Source of the DNA: Planctomycetota bacterium | Lineage (GTDB): Bacteria; Planctomycetota; UBA1135; UBA2386 | NCBI GenBank assembly: GCA_016794035.1 | Contig: JAEUHS010000067.1 | Span: 1 to 63,836, forward strand | Direction of reading: 5' to 3' | DNA length: 63,836 nt | In this document: positions 27,222 to 36,381 of the stretch, piece after piece | Layout of the letters: each line of letters opens with the position of its first letter | How positions within the stretch are numbered: the stretch's first letter is position 1 | Made by a program: the position numbers and the translations under genes | Notes under the pieces: model-generated | What the model was told of the DNA's origin: nothing | What the model saw: only the letters and a program-made list of their open reading frames with translations | Databases searched by the model: none

Positions 27222-30200
27222 GCCCACACGACCAGCCCGCGCACCTTGGCGTCGTGGCCGCCGCCCGCCGGCACGCGCACACGCATGCCGTGCTGGTAGT
27301 GCCCGGCCAGTTCGACGCGATAGCCGCCGTCGAACGTGTGCAGCGTGCCGGACTTGTTGCCGCGGTGCTGCAGCGGCACGACCGCGGTCTCCTGCGGGCC
27401 ACCCGCCTCGCCGCGCGTGACGACCAGTTCGGCGACGACGTCGGTCGGCTGCAGCGGTCCGAGGTCGACCTCGAGGTGCACGTCGAGGTGCTGGCCGACC
27501 TTGAACTCCTGCAGCTCGACGGTGGTCGCCGCGGTGATGCGCACCTTCTCGAAGCCGGTGCGCACGCGGACGAACTCCTTGGCGCGATCGCGCGCCGGCG
27601 CCTTCTTCGCCGCCTGCTGCGCGAAGTACTGACCCGCCAGCGGCCGGTAGGCCCGATCGAGGTAGTCTGAGACCATGCGATCGGTGTTGAACATCGCCGG
27701 CACGGTCTCGAGGTCGTGCACGACGAACTCCATCCACTGCGGCGGCACGCCGTTCTTGTCGCGCGAGAAGAACGACGGCACCACCTCCTCCTCGAGCAGG
27801 CGGTAGAGGGCCGTCGCGTCGGCCTGGTTCTGCAGCTCGTGGCTGCCGTAGACCTGCGAGCCGCCGATCGTCCAGCCGTTGCCGCCGTCGGCGGCCTCCG
27901 GCCACCAGCCGTCGGCGATCGACAGGTTCAGCACGCCGTTCGCCGCCGCCTTCATGCCCGAGGTGCCGCTGGCCTCCTCCATGCGCGTCGGCGTGTTGAC
28001 CCAGACGTCGGTGCCCTGCACCAGCGCGCGGGCGACCGCCATGTCGTAGTCCTCGACGAAGAACACGCGGCCGATGAACTCGGGCGAGCGGGCGATCTGC
28101 ACGATCGACTTCATGATGTCCTGGCCCAGCTTGTCGCGCGGGTGCGCCTTGCCGGCGACCAGCACGCGCACCGGGTGGTCGCCGTTCGACAGGATCTTGC
28201 GCAGCCGCTCCGGATCGGAGAACAGCAGGTGCGCGCGCTTGTACGGCGCGAACCGGCGCGCAAAGCCGAGGTAGAGCGCCTTGTCGTCGAGGCCGGCCAG
28301 CATCGCGCTGAGCACGACCGGGCTGTCGCCGCGGGCGTGGAACGAACGCGTCAGCGTCTCGCGCACGACGTCGAGCATCAGGCCCTTGTTGGCCTGGCGC
28401 ACGCGCCACAGGTCCTCGCGGTTCACCCTGGCCGCGGCGACGAAGTCCTTCGGCCGCACCGTCATGTCGCCGGCGCCGAGCACCTTGGCGATGCCGGACT
28501 GGGTCCAGGTCGCCAGGTGGATGCCGTTGGTGACCGACGCGATCGGCACCTCGTTCTCGAGCAGCCCGGGCCAGAACGCGTGCAGCAGCTTCTTCGACGC
28601 GATGCCGTGCAGCTTGCTGACGCCGTTGACGAAGCCGGCGAAGTTCATCGCCAGGTAGGTCATGTTGAACTCCGACGTGCCGCCGCTGGCCTGGCCGAGC
28701 GCGAAGAAGCGGTCCCACGGCAGGCCGACCCATTCCTCGGCGTCGCCGAAGTAACGCCGCATCAGGTCCTCGGCGAAGCGATCGTGACCCGCCGGCACCG
28801 GCGTGTGGGTCGTGAACAGCGTGGTCTGCGCGACGTACTCGCGCGCCGCGTCGAACGGCAGGCCCTCGCCGCGCACCAGCCGGCTGGTGCGTTCCAGGGT
28901 CAGGAACGCCGCGTGGCCCTCGTTCATGTGGTAGACCGCCGGTCGCACGCCCATCGCGCGCAGCAACCGCACGCCACCGCGGCCGAGCACGATCTCCTGC
29001 TGGATGCGCATCTCGACGTCACCGCCGTAGAGGTTGCGCGTGATGTCGCGGTCCTCGACGCGGTTCTGCGGCACGTTGGCGTCGAGCAGGTACAGCGGCA
29101 CGCGGCCGACCATCGCCTTCCATGCGCGCAGGAACACCTCGCGGCCCGGCAGCGCGACCGAGATCTCGAGCGGCCGCCCCTCGGCGGTGCGCACGATCTC
29201 GACCGCGAGCTTCTGCGGCCGGTTCTCGCGGTCGGCCGCGATCTGCTGGCCGTCGCTCGACAGCTGCTGGCCCATGTAGCCGAACCGGTAGAACAGACCG
29301 ACGGCGACCAGCGGCACGTTCAGGTCGCTGGCCGACTTCAGGTGGTCGCCGGCGAGGATGCCGAGACCGCCGCTGTAGATCGGCAGCGAATGGTGCACGC
29401 CGAACTCGGCCGAGAAGTAGGCGACCGGGTGTTCGGCGCTGAGCGCGGGCCCACCCTTGCCGGCGACCGGCATCGGCTGCTGCGCGGTCGCCATGTAGTC
29501 GTCGAAGCGCCTGCCGACCTCCTGCAGACGCCGCAGGTAGTCCTTGTCCTTCGCCTTGGTCTCGAGCGCCTCGAGGCCGACGCTCTGCAGGAACGCGACC
29601 GGATTCTCGTGGCTGGCGCGGAAGCCGGGCGCCAGTTCCTCGAACAGGCCGCGCACGCCGCCGTTCCACACCCACCAGAAGTTGCGCGCCAGCCGCTCGA
29701 GCCCGCGCAGGCTCTGCGGCAGGGTCGCCGACGCCTCGAACGGCGACAGCCGCGGCGTCGTGCCCGAACCGGGCGACGGCAGCGCGCGGCGCGGCAGGCG
29801 GAACTGCACCACGCCGGTGGTGCTGCGCTGCTGCACCGCGGCCAGCGCCTGCTCGTAGGCGCGCGTGTAGTTCGCGTACAGGTCCTTCCACGCCGTGCGG
29901 CCGGCGGCGGCGCGGCAGCGCTCGCGCAGGTGCTCGCCGGCCGTCGCGTCGAGCTGGCCCTCGAACGCCTCGACCAGCGACGCGACGACGTCCTTGTACG
30001 GCACCTTCTCGCGCTTCAGCACGGTGATCCCATCGGCCGGGCCGAGGCCGGCGCCGACGGCCCAGCGGCCGAAGCCGGCGAGGTCGGTCGTGATCGTCGG
30101 CACGCCGACCGCCAGCGCCTCCTGCGGCGTGTAGCCCCAGGGCTCGTAGTAGGAGGGGTAGGCGCCGATGTCCATCGCCGCCAGCACGGCCTCGTACTCG

Positions 30201-31444
30201 CGCCCCCACAGACCGTCGTCGGGCCGCAGGTAGATCGGCACCTGCACGACCTTCATGCGGCTGCCGACCCGATTGTCGAGACCGAGGCGCTTGCAGTGCG
30301 CGTGCACCGGATCGTGCTCCTCGTCGAACAGGTTGTGCGTGCACAGACCGATCGGCCCGTTCGCCGGCGCGCCGGCGAGGCGATCGATCAGTTCGGCGCG
30401 CATGCCGGAGTTGCCGGCGGGCACCAGCAGGAACGCGACCAGGCGGCGCCCCCGGTTGCCCTGCATCTGCGCCATCGCGTCGAGCAGCAGCTCGATGCCC
30501 TTGTTGTGGAACTCGTAGCGGCCCGCGAGCGCGACGAACGCCGCATCGGCGACGTCCTCGCCGAGCATCGCCCTGGCCACGCGTTCGAGGTCCTTGCGCA
30601 TCGCCGCGCGATCGCCGGCCGCCAGCTCGTCGACGACGTTGAGGTCGATGCCGTTCGGCAGCAGCGGATCGACCTTGCGGCGGTGCAGCAGTTCGGCTTC
30701 GGCGGCGGTGATCGAGCTGACGGTCGTGAACACGTCGGCCTTGCGCGCGCAGACGCCCTCGATCGAGTGCTTGGCCTGCACGCCGTGCGCGACCGCCAGG
30801 TCCTCGGGCGTCTTGCCGCCGAGGCCCTTGTCGGGCGCGTTCGGATCCGGCGTGATGCCGAGCGACGCCAGCGCGCGGCCGAGCATCGTCGCGTGGGTGG
30901 TGAACACGGTGCCGATGCTCGGGATGCGCTCCTGCAGGTGCAGCAACGCGGCGCCGGTCATCCACTCGTGCGCCTGCACCACCGCGCGGCGGTGGAACGG
31001 CGCCAGGAACTCCTCCCACCAGCGCTCGATCACCATGCCGGCCGCGATCGAGAACAGCACCGGCTCGACGTAGTCCCAGTCGCCGGCGATCGAGTCGACC
31101 TTGTGGCGTTCCCAGAGGCCCGAGAGGATGCCGTTCTTCTGCTCGAACAGCCCCGAGAAGCCGACCAGGATGCAGCGCGGCCGGCCGGGGATGCGCCAGC
31201 GGCCGATGCGCACCGGCACGCCGAGCTGACGGCACGACTGGGCGAAGTCCTCGAAGCCGGGCTCCTCGTCGAACGGCGGCTGGTGGCCGGTGCCGGCCAG
31301 CAGCTGCGGGCCGATGGTGATGTAGTCGTCGCCGAACTTCTCGACGGCGGTCACGGCCTTGCTCGACAGCACCGTGTGGATGCCGCCGACCTTGTTGCAC
31401 ACTTCCCAACTGATCTCGAACAGCTGGTACGAACGTTCCGACAT
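27218..31444 (-). CDS. Fused glycogen synthase (GT3) and alpha-glucan phosphorylase (GT35)
   Basis: About 1408 residues joining two opposing activities. Residues 1-540 form a GT3-type glycogen synthase: FEISWEVCNKVGGIHTVLSS, an acceptor/donor cleft and the E-x7-E motif in YEPWGYTPQE. After a Pro/Ser/Arg linker, residues about 585 to 1300 form a GT35 phosphorylase of the short alpha-glucan type, with the PLP-lysine segment EASGTSGMKAA near residue 1163. A C-terminal beta domain of about 110 residues follows. The ATG at 31444 was chosen; a GTG at 31450 overlaps the GH57 stop as GTGA and adds two residues. Confidence 0.92.
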   Translation of the reverse strand: MSERSYQLFEISWEVCNKVGGIHTVLSSKAVTAVEKFGDDYITIGPQLLAGTGHQPPFDEEPGFEDFAQSCRQLGVPVRIGRWRIPGRPRCILVGFSGLFEQKNGILSGLWERHKVDSIAGDWDYVEPVLFSIAAGMVIERWWEEFLAPFHRRAVVQAHEWMTGAALLHLQERIPSIGTVFTTHATMLGRALASLGITPDPNAPDKGLGGKTPEDLAVAHGVQAKHSIEGVCARKADVFTTVSSITAAEAELLHRRKVDPLLPNGIDLNVVDELAAGDRAAMRKDLERVARAMLGEDVADAAFVALAGRYEFHNKGIELLLDAMAQMQGNRGRRLVAFLLVPAGNSGMRAELIDRLAGAPANGPIGLCTHNLFDEEHDPVHAHCKRLGLDNRVGSRMKVVQVPIYLRPDDGLWGREYEAVLAAMDIGAYPSYYEPWGYTPQEALAVGVPTITTDLAGFGRWAVGAGLGPADGITVLKREKVPYKDVVASLVEAFEGQLDATAGEHLRERCRAAAGRTAWKDLYANYTRAYEQALAAVQQRSTTGVVQFRLPRRALPSPGSGTTPRLSPFEASATLPQSLRGLERLARNFWWVWNGGVRGLFEELAPGFRASHENPVAFLQSVGLEALETKAKDKDYLRRLQEVGRRFDDYMATAQQPMPVAGKGGPALSAEHPVAYFSAEFGVHHSLPIYSGGLGILAGDHLKSASDLNVPLVAVGLFYRFGYMGQQLSSDGQQIAADRENRPQKLAVEIVRTAEGRPLEISVALPGREVFLRAWKAMVGRVPLYLLDANVPQNRVEDRDITRNLYGGDVEMRIQQEIVLGRGGVRLLRAMGVRPAVYHMNEGHAAFLTLERTSRLVRGEGLPFDAAREYVAQTTLFTTHTPVPAGHDRFAEDLMRRYFGDAEEWVGLPWDRFFALGQASGGTSEFNMTYLAMNFAGFVNGVSKLHGIASKKLLHAFWPGLLENEVPIASVTNGIHLATWTQSGIAKVLGAGDMTVRPKDFVAAARVNREDLWRVRQANKGLMLDVVRETLTRSFHARGDSPVVLSAMLAGLDDKALYLGFARRFAPYKRAHLLFSDPERLRKILSNGDHPVRVLVAGKAHPRDKLGQDIMKSIVQIARSPEFIGRVFFVEDYDMAVARALVQGTDVWVNTPTRMEEASGTSGMKAAANGVLNLSIADGWWPEAADGGNGWTIGGSQVYGSHELQNQADATALYRLLEEEVVPSFFSRDKNGVPPQWMEFVVHDLETVPAMFNTDRMVSDYLDRAYRPLAGQYFAQQAAKKAPARDRAKEFVRVRTGFEKVRITAATTVELQEFKVGQHLDVHLEVDLGPLQPTDVVAELVVTRGEAGGPQETAVVPLQHRGNKSGTLHTFDGGYRVELAGHYQHGMRVRVPAGGGHDAKVRGLVVWA

Positions 31445-31446
31445 GG

Positions 31447-32661
31447 TCACTGCTTTTGCTTCTGAAGCGTCTGGAGCGCCTTGCCGACCTGCAGGCGCAG
31501 GTCGTCGAAGGCGGTCATCAAGGTGACGAACGCCGCGTACGGCGAATCGTAGGGACTGAAGTACTCGTGCACCTCGGCATCACTGTGATGCTTGGTGGCG
31601 ACGTAGTAGACGTGATCCGAGGTCGTGAAGTGGCGCCAGATGTCGAGCAGCTCGGGGCGCACCGCGGCGGCCGCGATCACGTCCTTGCGCAGCGCGTAGA
31701 TCGCCTGGTTGGCGGCCACCTGCATCGGGTTGCCGAGCCATGCCGACAGGTTGCGCTCGACGTCGGCCCACGACACCGGCGTCGCGATGTCGAGTTCGGT
31801 GATCGCCTCGCGCTCGGCGGCGACCTGCGCCGGCGTACGGAAGCGGAAGCTCGGATCCTGCAGCACCTGCTCGGGCAGGCTGCGCATGAAGTCGAGGATG
31901 CCGGTCTGCGCGCTCTGGTGTTCGCCGAAGGTCTCGTAGTCCATGAACAGGCCGATGAACTGGGCCGGCGGCGGGACGTCGTGCAGCCATCCGGCGTAGG
32001 TATCGGCGAACAGCGGGTACGAAGGCCACTTCCGGTTCGAGAACCGGAACGCGATGTCGTCCGACAGCGAATAGCTGCGCAGCAGCAGCTTGAGCCTGGC
32101 GCAGCCCTTGGGCCGGTACGGCACCTGCGGACTGCGCCAGCCGAGCAGCCGGTCGGCGCCCTCGCCGAGCATGCATTCGAAGCCGAGGTCTTCGACCTTC
32201 TTGCAGATCGTGTTGTCGAGGATCAGCTCGGTGTCGCGGAACGACGTCGGCGCGCCGAACAGGTCGGTCACGGTCCGCTTCTGGATCGCCACCTGGTCGG
32301 CGAACTCGTCGAGGTCGGTCACCGCGGCGAGGCTGTGCTCGCTGGTCTCGCACAGGAACTCGACGTTGCCGCTCTCGGCGAGCGCGACGAAGCTGTCGAG
32401 GGCGTCCGGCACCCAGTCGCGCAGCTGCTGGATCACGGTGCCCGACAGCGAGAACGCGCAGCGGAACTGGCCGTCGGTGCGCTCGATCGCCGCCAGCAGC
32501 AGCTTGTTCATCGGCAGGTAGCAGCGCTCGGCGACGCGCTCGGCCACCAGCCGGTTCAGCGGCGCATCGAAGTAGTCGAGCTTCTTGATGCGATCCGCCG
32601 GCTTCCACTTGCGCAGTCGATAGGGCTGATGGACCTGGAAGTAGAAGACGACGTCGATCAC
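31447..32661 (-). CDS. Glycoside hydrolase family 57 enzyme
   Basis: 404 residues. GH57 motifs are visible: FYFQVHQPYRL at the N-terminus, CETSEHSLA, the nucleophile Glu167 in MLGEGADRLLGWRSP and the acid/base Asp241 in MDYETFGEH. Members are alpha-amylases, 4-alpha-glucanotransferases or branching enzymes. The short length fits the amylase-type subgroup. In this operon it may trim or rearrange alpha-glucan. It starts at a GTG overlapping the debranching-enzyme stop (GTGA). Confidence 0.9.
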   Translation of the reverse strand: MIDVVFYFQVHQPYRLRKWKPADRIKKLDYFDAPLNRLVAERVAERCYLPMNKLLLAAIERTDGQFRCAFSLSGTVIQQLRDWVPDALDSFVALAESGNVEFLCETSEHSLAAVTDLDEFADQVAIQKRTVTDLFGAPTSFRDTELILDNTICKKVEDLGFECMLGEGADRLLGWRSPQVPYRPKGCARLKLLLRSYSLSDDIAFRFSNRKWPSYPLFADTYAGWLHDVPPPAQFIGLFMDYETFGEHQSAQTGILDFMRSLPEQVLQDPSFRFRTPAQVAAEREAITELDIATPVSWADVERNLSAWLGNPMQVAANQAIYALRKDVIAAAAVRPELLDIWRHFTTSDHVYYVATKHHSDAEVHEYFSPYDSPYAAFVTLMTAFDDLRLQVGKALQTLQKQKQ

Positions 32662-34664
32662 GCCCGCCCCCCGGCCACCGCTGCGTGCTTGCCGTCGAGC
32701 AGGGCCAGCGCACGCAACAGTTCGCCGGTGTTCCAGGCCTGCGCGAAGGTGCCGCCGGGCCGCTGCGGCTCGTCGCCGTCGAACACCTCGCTGACGTGGT
32801 CGAGGCCGGCGCGGTCCAGTTCGGGCAGGAAGCCGTCGAGCCACGCGCGCAGTTCCGCGCGCACCCGCGGCAGGTCCTTCTTCGTCGCGGCCCGCAGCGC
32901 CGCCTCGACGTAGCAGCCGCCGAGCCACGGCCACGCGGTGCCCTGGTGGTAGGCGAGGTCGCGCGCGTCGGTGCCACCTTCGTAGCGACCGCGGTAGGCC
33001 GGGTCGTGCGGCGACAGCGTGCGCAGCCCGCGCGGCGTCAGCAGCTCGGCCTTCGCCTTGCGCACCACCGCGGCCCGCTGGGCGGTCGTCAGCGGCGAGG
33101 CGGGCAGACCGGCCGCGAGCACCATGTTGGGCCGCACGCTGGCATCGGCGACGCCGTGCTCGACGCGGTCGGCCAGGTGGCCGGCATGCTCGAGCCAGAA
33201 CTGCCGCAGGAACGCCGCGCCGCAGCGGTCGCGCGCGGCCGTGAACGAGGTCTCGCCGAGTTCGACCAGCAGCGCCAGCAGCGAATACCACAGCGCCTGG
33301 ATCTCGACCGGCAGACCGGCGCGCGGCGTCACCGGCCCGCGCGACGTGCGCGCGTCCATCCAGGTCGCGTTCAGGTCCATGCTGCCGGCCAGCAACAGGC
33401 CGTCGCCGTCGACGCGCAGGCCGAGTTCGGTGCCGGCGGTGTAGGCCTCGGCGATGTGCCGCAGCGCCGGCACGAACTCGTCGCGCAGCCGCTGCCGGCT
33501 GCCGCCCGCGAGCGCGTAGCGCTGCACCGCGAGCGCGAACCACAGCGCGGCATCGCAGCTGCCGTAGTGGCTGTCGCCGGGCGCGCGGCCGTAGATGTTC
33601 GGCAGCAGACCGCGGCGCAGGAACGGCAGGGCGCCGGCGAGCACGCGTTCGCACAGGTCGAGACGGCCGCGGGCGAGCGTCAGTCCGGGCAGCGCCACGA
33701 ACACGTCGCGCCCCCACTCGCCGAACCACGGGAAGCCCGCCAGCACGCCGAGTCGATCGCCGGCCGCGCGATAGAGGAACGCGTCGGCGCCGTGCTCGAG
33801 GCGCGCGCGCAGCGGATCCGCGGCCGCGCTCAGCGCGGCTGCACGTTCGCCGGCGGCGGCGAACGCCGCGTCGAACTCGGCCGCCGGCGCCGCGCACGGC
33901 GCGCCGAGCGCGAACGCCGCGACCGCGTCGCCGCCCGGCGGCAGGTCGAGTTCGAGCACGCCCGGACTCCAGCGGTCGCCGACGTGGTCGTAGCCGCGCG
34001 CACGATCGGTCGCGTAGAGGAAGCCGCGGTACCAGGCCGCCTCGGCGCGGAACGCGGCCAGGCCATCGACGGTCAGCCACAGCGCCGGCAGCACGCGGCT
34101 GGGCCGGAACCCCCAGCTGGCGCCGCGCGCGACGACGGTGGTGTCGAAGCTGTCGTCGGCGGCCGGCAGCCGGTCGGCGTCGCAGAAGCCGAGCAGCGGC
34201 CGCACCACGAGTCGCACCGGCCGACCGCCGAGGTTGCGCCAGCGCACGAACAGCATCGGCTCGGCGCCGGCGTCGTCCGCGGCCCGCAGCAGCACGGCGC
34301 GTTCGAGCGTCGCCGTCGCGGTGCGGAACGCCCACGCCGGGCACGGCCGCAGCGCGAACGCCACCGCGGCCGCCGGCGGCGACGGCTGCGGCAACGCCGC
34401 CCAGTGCGCGTGCAGCAGCGACGTCTCGCGCCCGCCGTCGACCAGCCGTTCGTCGAGGCCGGCCACCGCCAGGCAGCGCCGCGCCGAGTCCTCGGGGCGC
34501 GCGACCCACAGGCCGTGGTAGCGGCGCATCGGCAGGTCGGCGGCGGTGCCGCAGGCGTAGCCACCGCGCCCGTCGGCCAGCAGCCACTCGGCCGCCGCCG
34601 GCACGACGGCGGGGCCGGGCGCGGTCGCGGCATCGGTTCCGACGGAGGGAGTGGCTCTTGCCAT
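32658..34664 (-). CDS. Glycogen debranching enzyme (amylo-alpha-1,6-glucosidase type)
   Basis: 668 residues. The N-terminal GDE_N beta domain shows EWLLADGRGGYACGTAADL and RRYHGLWVA; the C-terminal (alpha/alpha)6 domain has GFPWFGEWGRDVFVALPG, GSMDLNATWMDAR and AYHQGTAWPWLGG, where the Asp residues are likely catalytic. It removes alpha-1,6 branches. It is first in the minus-strand glycogen operon and divergent from glgC. The ATG at 34664 was used; a GTG at 34679 would add five residues. Confidence 0.92.
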   Translation of the reverse strand: MARATPSVGTDAATAPGPAVVPAAAEWLLADGRGGYACGTAADLPMRRYHGLWVARPEDSARRCLAVAGLDERLVDGGRETSLLHAHWAALPQPSPPAAAVAFALRPCPAWAFRTATATLERAVLLRAADDAGAEPMLFVRWRNLGGRPVRLVVRPLLGFCDADRLPAADDSFDTTVVARGASWGFRPSRVLPALWLTVDGLAAFRAEAAWYRGFLYATDRARGYDHVGDRWSPGVLELDLPPGGDAVAAFALGAPCAAPAAEFDAAFAAAGERAAALSAAADPLRARLEHGADAFLYRAAGDRLGVLAGFPWFGEWGRDVFVALPGLTLARGRLDLCERVLAGALPFLRRGLLPNIYGRAPGDSHYGSCDAALWFALAVQRYALAGGSRQRLRDEFVPALRHIAEAYTAGTELGLRVDGDGLLLAGSMDLNATWMDARTSRGPVTPRAGLPVEIQALWYSLLALLVELGETSFTAARDRCGAAFLRQFWLEHAGHLADRVEHGVADASVRPNMVLAAGLPASPLTTAQRAAVVRKAKAELLTPRGLRTLSPHDPAYRGRYEGGTDARDLAYHQGTAWPWLGGCYVEAALRAATKKDLPRVRAELRAWLDGFLPELDRAGLDHVSEVFDGDEPQRPGGTFAQAWNTGELLRALALLDGKHAAVAGGRA

Positions 34665-34872
34665 CGAGATCTTGGGCACGTGCGCAGCGACCAGCGGAGC
34701 AGCCTACGTCGTCGGGCGGGAGGATCAACGTCCGTCCCGACCACGGCCGGATCGGCGCGCGACGCGGCGCGATCGCATCGCCCGGATTCCGCGACTGCCC
34801 CTGTCACCGGTCACCGTGCGGTTGCATCCTTACGCCCCTCCGCTCGACCACTCCGAGCCGCAGGCCACCGCC
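34665..34872. promoter_or_regulatory. Divergent promoter region of the glycogen genes
   Basis: 208 nt between the debranching-enzyme start and the glgC start. The two transcription units diverge here, so both promoters and any shared control site must lie in it. The sequence is GC-rich and I see no clear -35/-10 boxes, only a shallow AT-richer patch (GGTTGCATCCTTACG) about 40-55 nt upstream of glgC. Confidence 0.35.
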
Positions 34873-36111
34873 ATGGTCACCCTCGACCTCAAGAACACGC
34901 TCGCTTTCATCCTCGCCGGCGGCGAAGGCAGCCGCCTGAAGCCGCTGACGCAGTTCCGCGCCAAGCCGGCGGTGCCGTTCGGTGGCTGCTACCGGATCAT
35001 CGACTTCACGCTCAGCAACTGCATCCATTCGGGCCTGCGCCGCATCCATCTGCTGACGCAATACCAGGCGCGGTCGCTCGAGGAGCACGTGCGCTTCGGC
35101 TGGAACTTCCTGCCGCGCCGCCTCGAACAGTGGATCACCTGCACGCCGCCGCACCACGTGACGGTCGGCAAGTGGTACCGCGGCACCGCCGACGCGATCT
35201 TCCAGAACCTGCACACGATCGAGGACTGGCAGCCGCCGACCGTCGTCGTGCTGTCCGGCGACCACATCTACCAGATGGACTACCGCGACATGCTGCGCGA
35301 GCACGTCGAGCACGAGGCGGCGCTGACGATCGGCGCGGTGCGCATCCGCGTCGACGAGGCGCACCAGTTCGGCATCCTGCAGATCGCGCCCGACGGCCGC
35401 GTCACCGGCTTCGTCGAGAAGCCGAAGCAGAACGCGCCGGAGATCCCCGGCGACCCCGGCCACTGCCTCGCGTCGATGGGCATCTACGTGTTCGAGACCG
35501 ACGAGCTGGTCAAGCGCCTGATCGAGGACAACGGCATGCCCGAGGGCCAGGGCGGCGACTTCGGCCACCACGTGATCCCGCGCATGATCGACAGCGTGCC
35601 GGTCTTCGTGCACATGTTCCGCGGCATCGAGGGCGAGAAGAACCCGTACTGGCGCGACGTCGGCACCATCGAGGCCTACTTCGACGCCAACATGGACCTG
35701 TGCAGCGTCAAGCCGCAGCTCAACCTCTACCGCGAGGACTGGCCGCCCTACACGCTGTGGCACAACGACCCGCCGGCGAAGACGGTGTTCTCCGAGCCGG
35801 GTGACGGCCGCCGCGCCGAGGTCGTCGACTCGCTGCTGAGCCCCGGTGTCGTCGTGTCCGGCGCCAAGGTGACCCGCTCGCTGCTCAGCAACCGGGTGCG
35901 CATCGAGGAACGCAGCCAGGTCGACGAGTGCATCGTGCTGCGCGGCGCCGCGATCGGCAAGCACTGCCGCATCAAGCGCGCCATCGTCGACAAGTGGAAC
36001 CAGGTCCCCGACGGCACGGTGATCGGCTACGACCAGGAAGCCGATGCCAGACGCTTCGCCGTGTCCCCGTCCGGCATCATCGTGGTGCCGCACGGACACA
36101 AATGGAGCTGA
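34873..36111 (+). CDS. glgC: Glucose-1-phosphate adenylyltransferase
   Basis: 412 residues; makes ADP-glucose for glycogen synthesis. The nucleotidyltransferase domain has LAGGEGSRLKPLT, KPAVPFGGCYRIIDF, WYRGTADAIFQN and LSGDHIYQMDY. The C-terminal left-handed beta-helix (VVDSLLSPGVVVSGAKVTRS, CIVLRGAAIGKHC) carries allosteric control in this family. The ATG at 34873 gives the usual N-terminus. It is alone on the plus strand, opposite the operon containing the synthase-phosphorylase. Confidence 0.96.
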   Translation: MVTLDLKNTLAFILAGGEGSRLKPLTQFRAKPAVPFGGCYRIIDFTLSNCIHSGLRRIHLLTQYQARSLEEHVRFGWNFLPRRLEQWITCTPPHHVTVGKWYRGTADAIFQNLHTIEDWQPPTVVVLSGDHIYQMDYRDMLREHVEHEAALTIGAVRIRVDEAHQFGILQIAPDGRVTGFVEKPKQNAPEIPGDPGHCLASMGIYVFETDELVKRLIEDNGMPEGQGGDFGHHVIPRMIDSVPVFVHMFRGIEGEKNPYWRDVGTIEAYFDANMDLCSVKPQLNLYREDWPPYTLWHNDPPAKTVFSEPGDGRRAEVVDSLLSPGVVVSGAKVTRSLLSNRVRIEERSQVDECIVLRGAAIGKHCRIKRAIVDKWNQVPDGTVIGYDQEADARRFAVSPSGIIVVPHGHKWS

Positions 36112-36323
36112 CGTGCGGCACGACGCCCGGCCGCGGCAGGTGCGGTGAATCCCGGTGGTCGCCACCCGACCTGACGACCGGGATCGTGACGACTGGATCG
36201 TGACGATTGGGATCGCGTCGAGCCGCTGACGTGCGAGTGCCTCGAACGGCGCGCGGCACCGCGCCGTCACGCCCGCCAGCGTCGTGCGCGACGCCATCGC
36301 CGCCGGACGGAAGCCTCCCGCCC

Positions 36324-36339
36324 TGCGGCCTTCCGGCCG
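36324..36339 (-). terminator. GNRA-type hairpin after the SGNH gene
   Basis: On the minus strand GCGGCC-GGAA-GGCCGC forms a perfect 6-bp stem with a GGAA (GNRA) tetraloop, 43-58 nt beyond the stop of the SGNH-like gene. It overlaps the downstream end of the dispersed repeat copy at 36336-36377. No T-tract follows, so it may stabilise the 3' end rather than terminate. Confidence 0.35.
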
Positions 36340-36377
36340 CCCTCGGCCAAGGCGCTGCACGCAAGTCATCCGTTCCC
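36336..36377 (-). repeat. Dispersed 42-nt repeat, copy B
   Basis: Read on the minus strand this matches 56634-56675 (plus strand) at 40 of 42 bases; the core is GATGACTTGCGTGCAG. It begins 4 nt after the stop codon of the SGNH-like gene, in the same orientation. A shorter related copy begins directly after another stop at 11762. It is likely an interspersed extragenic repeat. Confidence 0.8.
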
Positions 36378-36381
36378 ATCG

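Noticed and set aside
34665..34872. Shared operator for the glycogen genes
   Set aside because: The spacer must contain promoters, but no palindrome or box strong enough to name was visible.
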